NCBI RefSeq assembly: GCF_019931575.1
Contig: NZ_CP082923.1
Coordinates: 4,340,001 to 4,404,000, forward strand
Source: Caulobacter segnis
GTDB lineage: Bacteria; Pseudomonadota; Alphaproteobacteria; Caulobacterales; Caulobacteraceae
Direction of reading: 5' to 3'
Length of the DNA: 64,000 nucleotides
This document shows positions 61,477 to 64,000 of the stretch, in pieces (position 1 is the stretch's first letter; each line of letters opens with the position of its first letter). A model generated the notes under the pieces. It had not been told where the DNA came from. It searched no databases and saw nothing but the letters and a program-made list of their open reading frames with translations. A program made the position numbers and the translations under genes.

Positions 61477-62766
61477 ATGACCCCAACGGCCGATGCGACT
61501 GTCCGCGAAGGCCCGGTGACCCGCTTCCTGGCCTCGGCTCCGCCCTGGCTGTTCGCGCTGTATGGCGGCCTGTCCTCGTTCGCGGTCTATTTCGCCATGT
61601 TCGGCTATCGCAAGCCGTTCACCGCCGCGGCCTTCGCCCATCCCGACGGCTGGCCGTTCGCCTTCGACTTCAAGATCGCCCTCGTCATCGCCCAGGTGGC
61701 CGGCTACGCGACGGCCAAGTTCATCGGGGTCAAGGTGATCTCCGAGATGCGGGCCGGCCGGCGGGCCATGGCCATCCTGATCCTGATCTTCGGGGCCGAG
61801 ATGGCGCTGCTGCTGTTCGGCGTGCTGCCCACGGCGCTCGGGCCGATCGCCCTGTATCTGAACGGTCTGTGCCTGGGCATGATCTGGGGCCTGGTCTTCG
61901 GCTTCCTGGAAGGCCGGCGCCTGACCGAGGTGCTGGGGGCCATGCTGTGCGCCAGCTTCATCCTGTCGTCGGGCGTGGCCAAGTCGGTCGGCAAGATGCT
62001 GCTGCTGGCGAACGTCGACGAGCGCTGGATGCCCGCGATATCGGGCCTGGTGTTCGCGCCGCTGATGCTGGTCGCCGTCGTCGCCCTCTCGCAGCTGCCG
62101 CCGCCCAGCGCCGCCGACGAGGCCGAGCGCGTGCGCCGCGCGCCGATGAACCGCCAGGACCGCATCGCCCTGTTCGCCGCCCACGCCCCGGCCCTGGTCC
62201 TGCTGATCGCGGTCTATGTGATGCTGACGGCGCTGCGCGACTTCCGCGACAACTTCTCGGCCGAGATCTGGGCCGAACTGGGCTTCAAGAACGCCGCCTC
62301 GATCTTCACCCTGTCGGAACTGCCGGTGGCGGCCATCGTGCTGGTCGGCCTGGCCGCCCTGATGGGGGTCAAGGACAACCGCCGGGCCGTGGCGTTCAAC
62401 CTCGGCTTCGTGGCTCTGGGCTTTGCTCTGCTGGGCGCCTCGACCCTGGCCTTCCAGCTGCACGTGCTGCCGCCGGTCTGGTGGATGATCCTGGCCGGAG
62501 CGGGGCTCTACATGGGCTACACCCCGTTCAACGCCATGCTGTTCGACCGGATGATCGCCGCCACCGGCAAGATCGGCACCGCCGGCTTCCTGATCTATGT
62601 CGCCGACTCGTTCGGCTATATCGGCAGCATCTCGCTGCTGCTGGTGAAGTCGTTCGCCAAGCTCGACATCGCGTGGGGCCAGTTCCTGGCGATCGGGGCC
62701 TATGTGGCCTGCGGTCTGGGCCTGGTTGGCCTGGCCTTCGCCAATCGCTTCCTGAGGACGCTCTGA
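61477..62766 (+). CDS. DUF5690 multi-pass membrane protein
   Basis: 429 residues with about twelve hydrophobic helices, MFS-like in size. Motifs include SSFAVYFAMFGYRKPFTAAAF, then KVISEMRAGRRAMAILIL, a central GLVFGFLEGRRLTEVLGAML, and LTALRDFRDNFSAEIWAELGF after the mid-protein loop, a pattern I associate with DUF5690. The role is unknown; it may be a transporter. The ATG at 61477 is preferred: 35 extra residues from the upstream start at 61372 (rich in polar residues) look non-coding. nhaA follows after one base, so the two form a tight operon. Confidence 0.82.
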   Translation: MTPTADATVREGPVTRFLASAPPWLFALYGGLSSFAVYFAMFGYRKPFTAAAFAHPDGWPFAFDFKIALVIAQVAGYATAKFIGVKVISEMRAGRRAMAILILIFGAEMALLLFGVLPTALGPIALYLNGLCLGMIWGLVFGFLEGRRLTEVLGAMLCASFILSSGVAKSVGKMLLLANVDERWMPAISGLVFAPLMLVAVVALSQLPPPSAADEAERVRRAPMNRQDRIALFAAHAPALVLLIAVYVMLTALRDFRDNFSAEIWAELGFKNAASIFTLSELPVAAIVLVGLAALMGVKDNRRAVAFNLGFVALGFALLGASTLAFQLHVLPPVWWMILAGAGLYMGYTPFNAMLFDRMIAATGKIGTAGFLIYVADSFGYIGSISLLLVKSFAKLDIAWGQFLAIGAYVACGLGLVGLAFANRFLRTL

Positions 62767-62767
62767 G

Positions 62768-63943
62768 ATGGCGCTGAAGGCGATCAGCCTGCGCGCCCGC
62801 CGCGCCCTCGCCGACTTCCTGCGCAACGAGGCGGCGGGCGGTTATGTGCTGATGGCGGCGGCGGCCCTGGCCCTGATCGTCGCCAATTCGCCCCTGGCCG
62901 AGACCTATGTCCACGCCCTGCACACGCCGATCGGACCGATGGGCGCCCAGCACTGGATCAATGACGGGCTGATGGCCCTGTTCTTCCTGCTGGTGGGACT
63001 GGAGATCAAGCGCGAGGTGCTGGACGGCCAGCTGTCGCGCCCCGCCGACGTGCTGCTGCCCGGCGCCGCGGCCCTGGGCGGCGTGGCCCTGCCGGCCGTG
63101 ATCTATCTGGCCTTCAACGCGGGACATCCCGACAGCGTCGCCGGCTGGGCGATACCCTCGGCCACCGACATCGCCTTCGCCCTGGGGGTGCTGGCCCTGC
63201 TCGGGCCGCGCGTCCCGACGGGCCTGAAGGTGTTCCTGACCGCCATCGCCATCATGGACGACCTGGCGGCCATCGTGATCATCGCCCTGTTCTACACCGC
63301 CCAGCTGCACCTGCTGGCCCTGGCCGGCGCGGGCGTCGTGCTGCTGGCCCTGGTCGCCCTGAACCGGCTGAAGGTCCTGAGCCTCTGGCCCTATCTGCTG
63401 CTGGGCGCGGTCCTGTGGGTCCTGGTGCTGAAGTCGGGGATCCACGCCACCCTGGCCGGCGTCGCCCTGGCCCTGACCATCCCGCTGCGCGAGGGCGGCC
63501 ACTCGCCCCTGCACCGGCTGGAGCACGCCCTGCACGGACCCGTCGCCTTCGGGGTGACGCCGCTGTTCGGCTTCGCCAACGCCGGCCTGTCCTTCGCCGG
63601 CGTCGGGCTGTCGGCCCTGCTGGCGCCCGCGCCGCTGGGCGTGGCCCTGGGCCTGTTCCTGGGCAAGCAACTGGGCGTGTTCGCCGTCGCCTTCGGTCTG
63701 ATCAAGCTGGGCTGGGCGCGCCTGCCGCGCGGGGCCTCCTTCGCCCAGCTCTACGGCGTGGCGGTTCTGTGCGGCGTCGGCTTCACCATGAGCCTCTTCA
63801 TCGGCGCCCTGGCCTTCAAGGACCCGCGCCTGATCGACCAGACCAAGATCGGGGTGCTGGCCGGGTCGCTGGCCTCGGCCCTGGTCGGGATGGCGATCCT
63901 GCGGCTGGCGCGGCCCTCGACGCTTGAAACATTCGAGCCTTGA
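62768..63943 (+). CDS. nhaA: Na+/H+ antiporter NhaA
   Basis: Inner-membrane antiporter that expels Na+ or Li+ in exchange for two protons. 391 residues, the standard length, with about twelve helices. The start ALADFLRNEAAGGYVLMAAA and WINDGLMALFFLLVGLEIKRE are family signatures. The ion-binding pair is Asp-Asp in AIMDDLAAIVIIALFY, and the unwound helix region has SATDIAFALGVLALLG. The conserved Lys of helix X is in FLGKQLGVF. One base separates its ATG from the stop of the preceding DUF5690 gene. Confidence 0.96.
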   Translation: MALKAISLRARRALADFLRNEAAGGYVLMAAAALALIVANSPLAETYVHALHTPIGPMGAQHWINDGLMALFFLLVGLEIKREVLDGQLSRPADVLLPGAAALGGVALPAVIYLAFNAGHPDSVAGWAIPSATDIAFALGVLALLGPRVPTGLKVFLTAIAIMDDLAAIVIIALFYTAQLHLLALAGAGVVLLALVALNRLKVLSLWPYLLLGAVLWVLVLKSGIHATLAGVALALTIPLREGGHSPLHRLEHALHGPVAFGVTPLFGFANAGLSFAGVGLSALLAPAPLGVALGLFLGKQLGVFAVAFGLIKLGWARLPRGASFAQLYGVAVLCGVGFTMSLFIGALAFKDPRLIDQTKIGVLAGSLASALVGMAILRLARPSTLETFEP

Positions 63944-64000
63944 GCCGGTCACGCTTCGGCGCGAGGATGTATTCCGGCGGGCGCCATTTGGAGTGTTTGA

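Overview
This is a GC-rich (roughly two-thirds G+C), densely coding chromosomal window. It comes from an alphaproteobacterium of the Caulobacter type. Supporting signs are a TipF-like flagellar c-di-GMP receptor, two UrcA-family genes, a CdnL/CarD gene ending in AA, the order ribF-ileS-lspA-DUF3035, a CIRCE-controlled groESL, and a perfect TTAA-N7-TTAAC (CtrA-type) site. I see no tRNA, rRNA, CRISPR array, transposase or phage gene, so this looks like chromosomal backbone with some accessory loci.

Layout. 1-3.8 kb: the 3' part of a surface-type protein built from 8-residue repeats, then a TonB-dependent receptor. 3.8-7.5 kb: efp, its ligase epmA and an EpmB/KamA-type lysine 2,3-aminomutase, interrupted by a VIT-family transporter. 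7.6-12.1 kb: 3-hydroxybutyryl-CoA dehydrogenase, a DUF418 membrane protein and feoAB behind a candidate Fur box. 12.2-15.8 kb: tipF, an Ada-like repair protein without its AraC domain coupled to a 2OG-Fe(II) oxygenase, and an NnrU-family membrane protein. 15.9-22.6 kb: HAD phosphatase, MaoC hydratase, ribF, ileS, lspA and a DUF3035 lipoprotein. 22.6-26.1 kb: an AT-rich control region and a curli-like operon of csgF, csgG, a large curlin-repeat protein and an unrecognised secreted protein. 26.2-34.9 kb: a degenerate TraB/GumN protein, mutL, two VOC proteins, a GNAT, an acyl-CoA dehydrogenase behind a perfect palindrome, a palindromic intergenic element and an Ogt methyltransferase. 34.9-37.1 kb: groESL. 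37.2-43.4 kb: a 43-residue membrane peptide, nitrilase, DUF3089 hydrolase, DUF1328, cobT and a phytase-like esterase. 43.5-45.5 kb: two tandem urcA genes with a shared leader, a Dabb protein and rpmB. 45.7-53.2 kb: DUF3617, an esterase, a third alkylguanine methyltransferase, an amidohydrolase, a SUV3-type helicase and an S4-domain protein. 53.2-61.3 kb: a sensor kinase, a PAS-GGDEF-EAL protein, fdxA, cdnL and a hybrid kinase. 61.5-63.9 kb: a DUF5690 protein and nhaA.

The most distinctive system is the curli-like locus. CsgF and CsgG are clear. The presumed fibre subunit is about 380 residues of strand-turn repeats with one exact half curlin motif, and csgA, csgB and csgE are not seen in the window. 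The last gene of the operon is unrecognised, and a CtrA-type site lies about 220 bp upstream. Other recurring themes are alkylation repair (three proteins with a PCHRV active site), post-translational modification of EF-P, and c-di-GMP or phosphorelay signalling.
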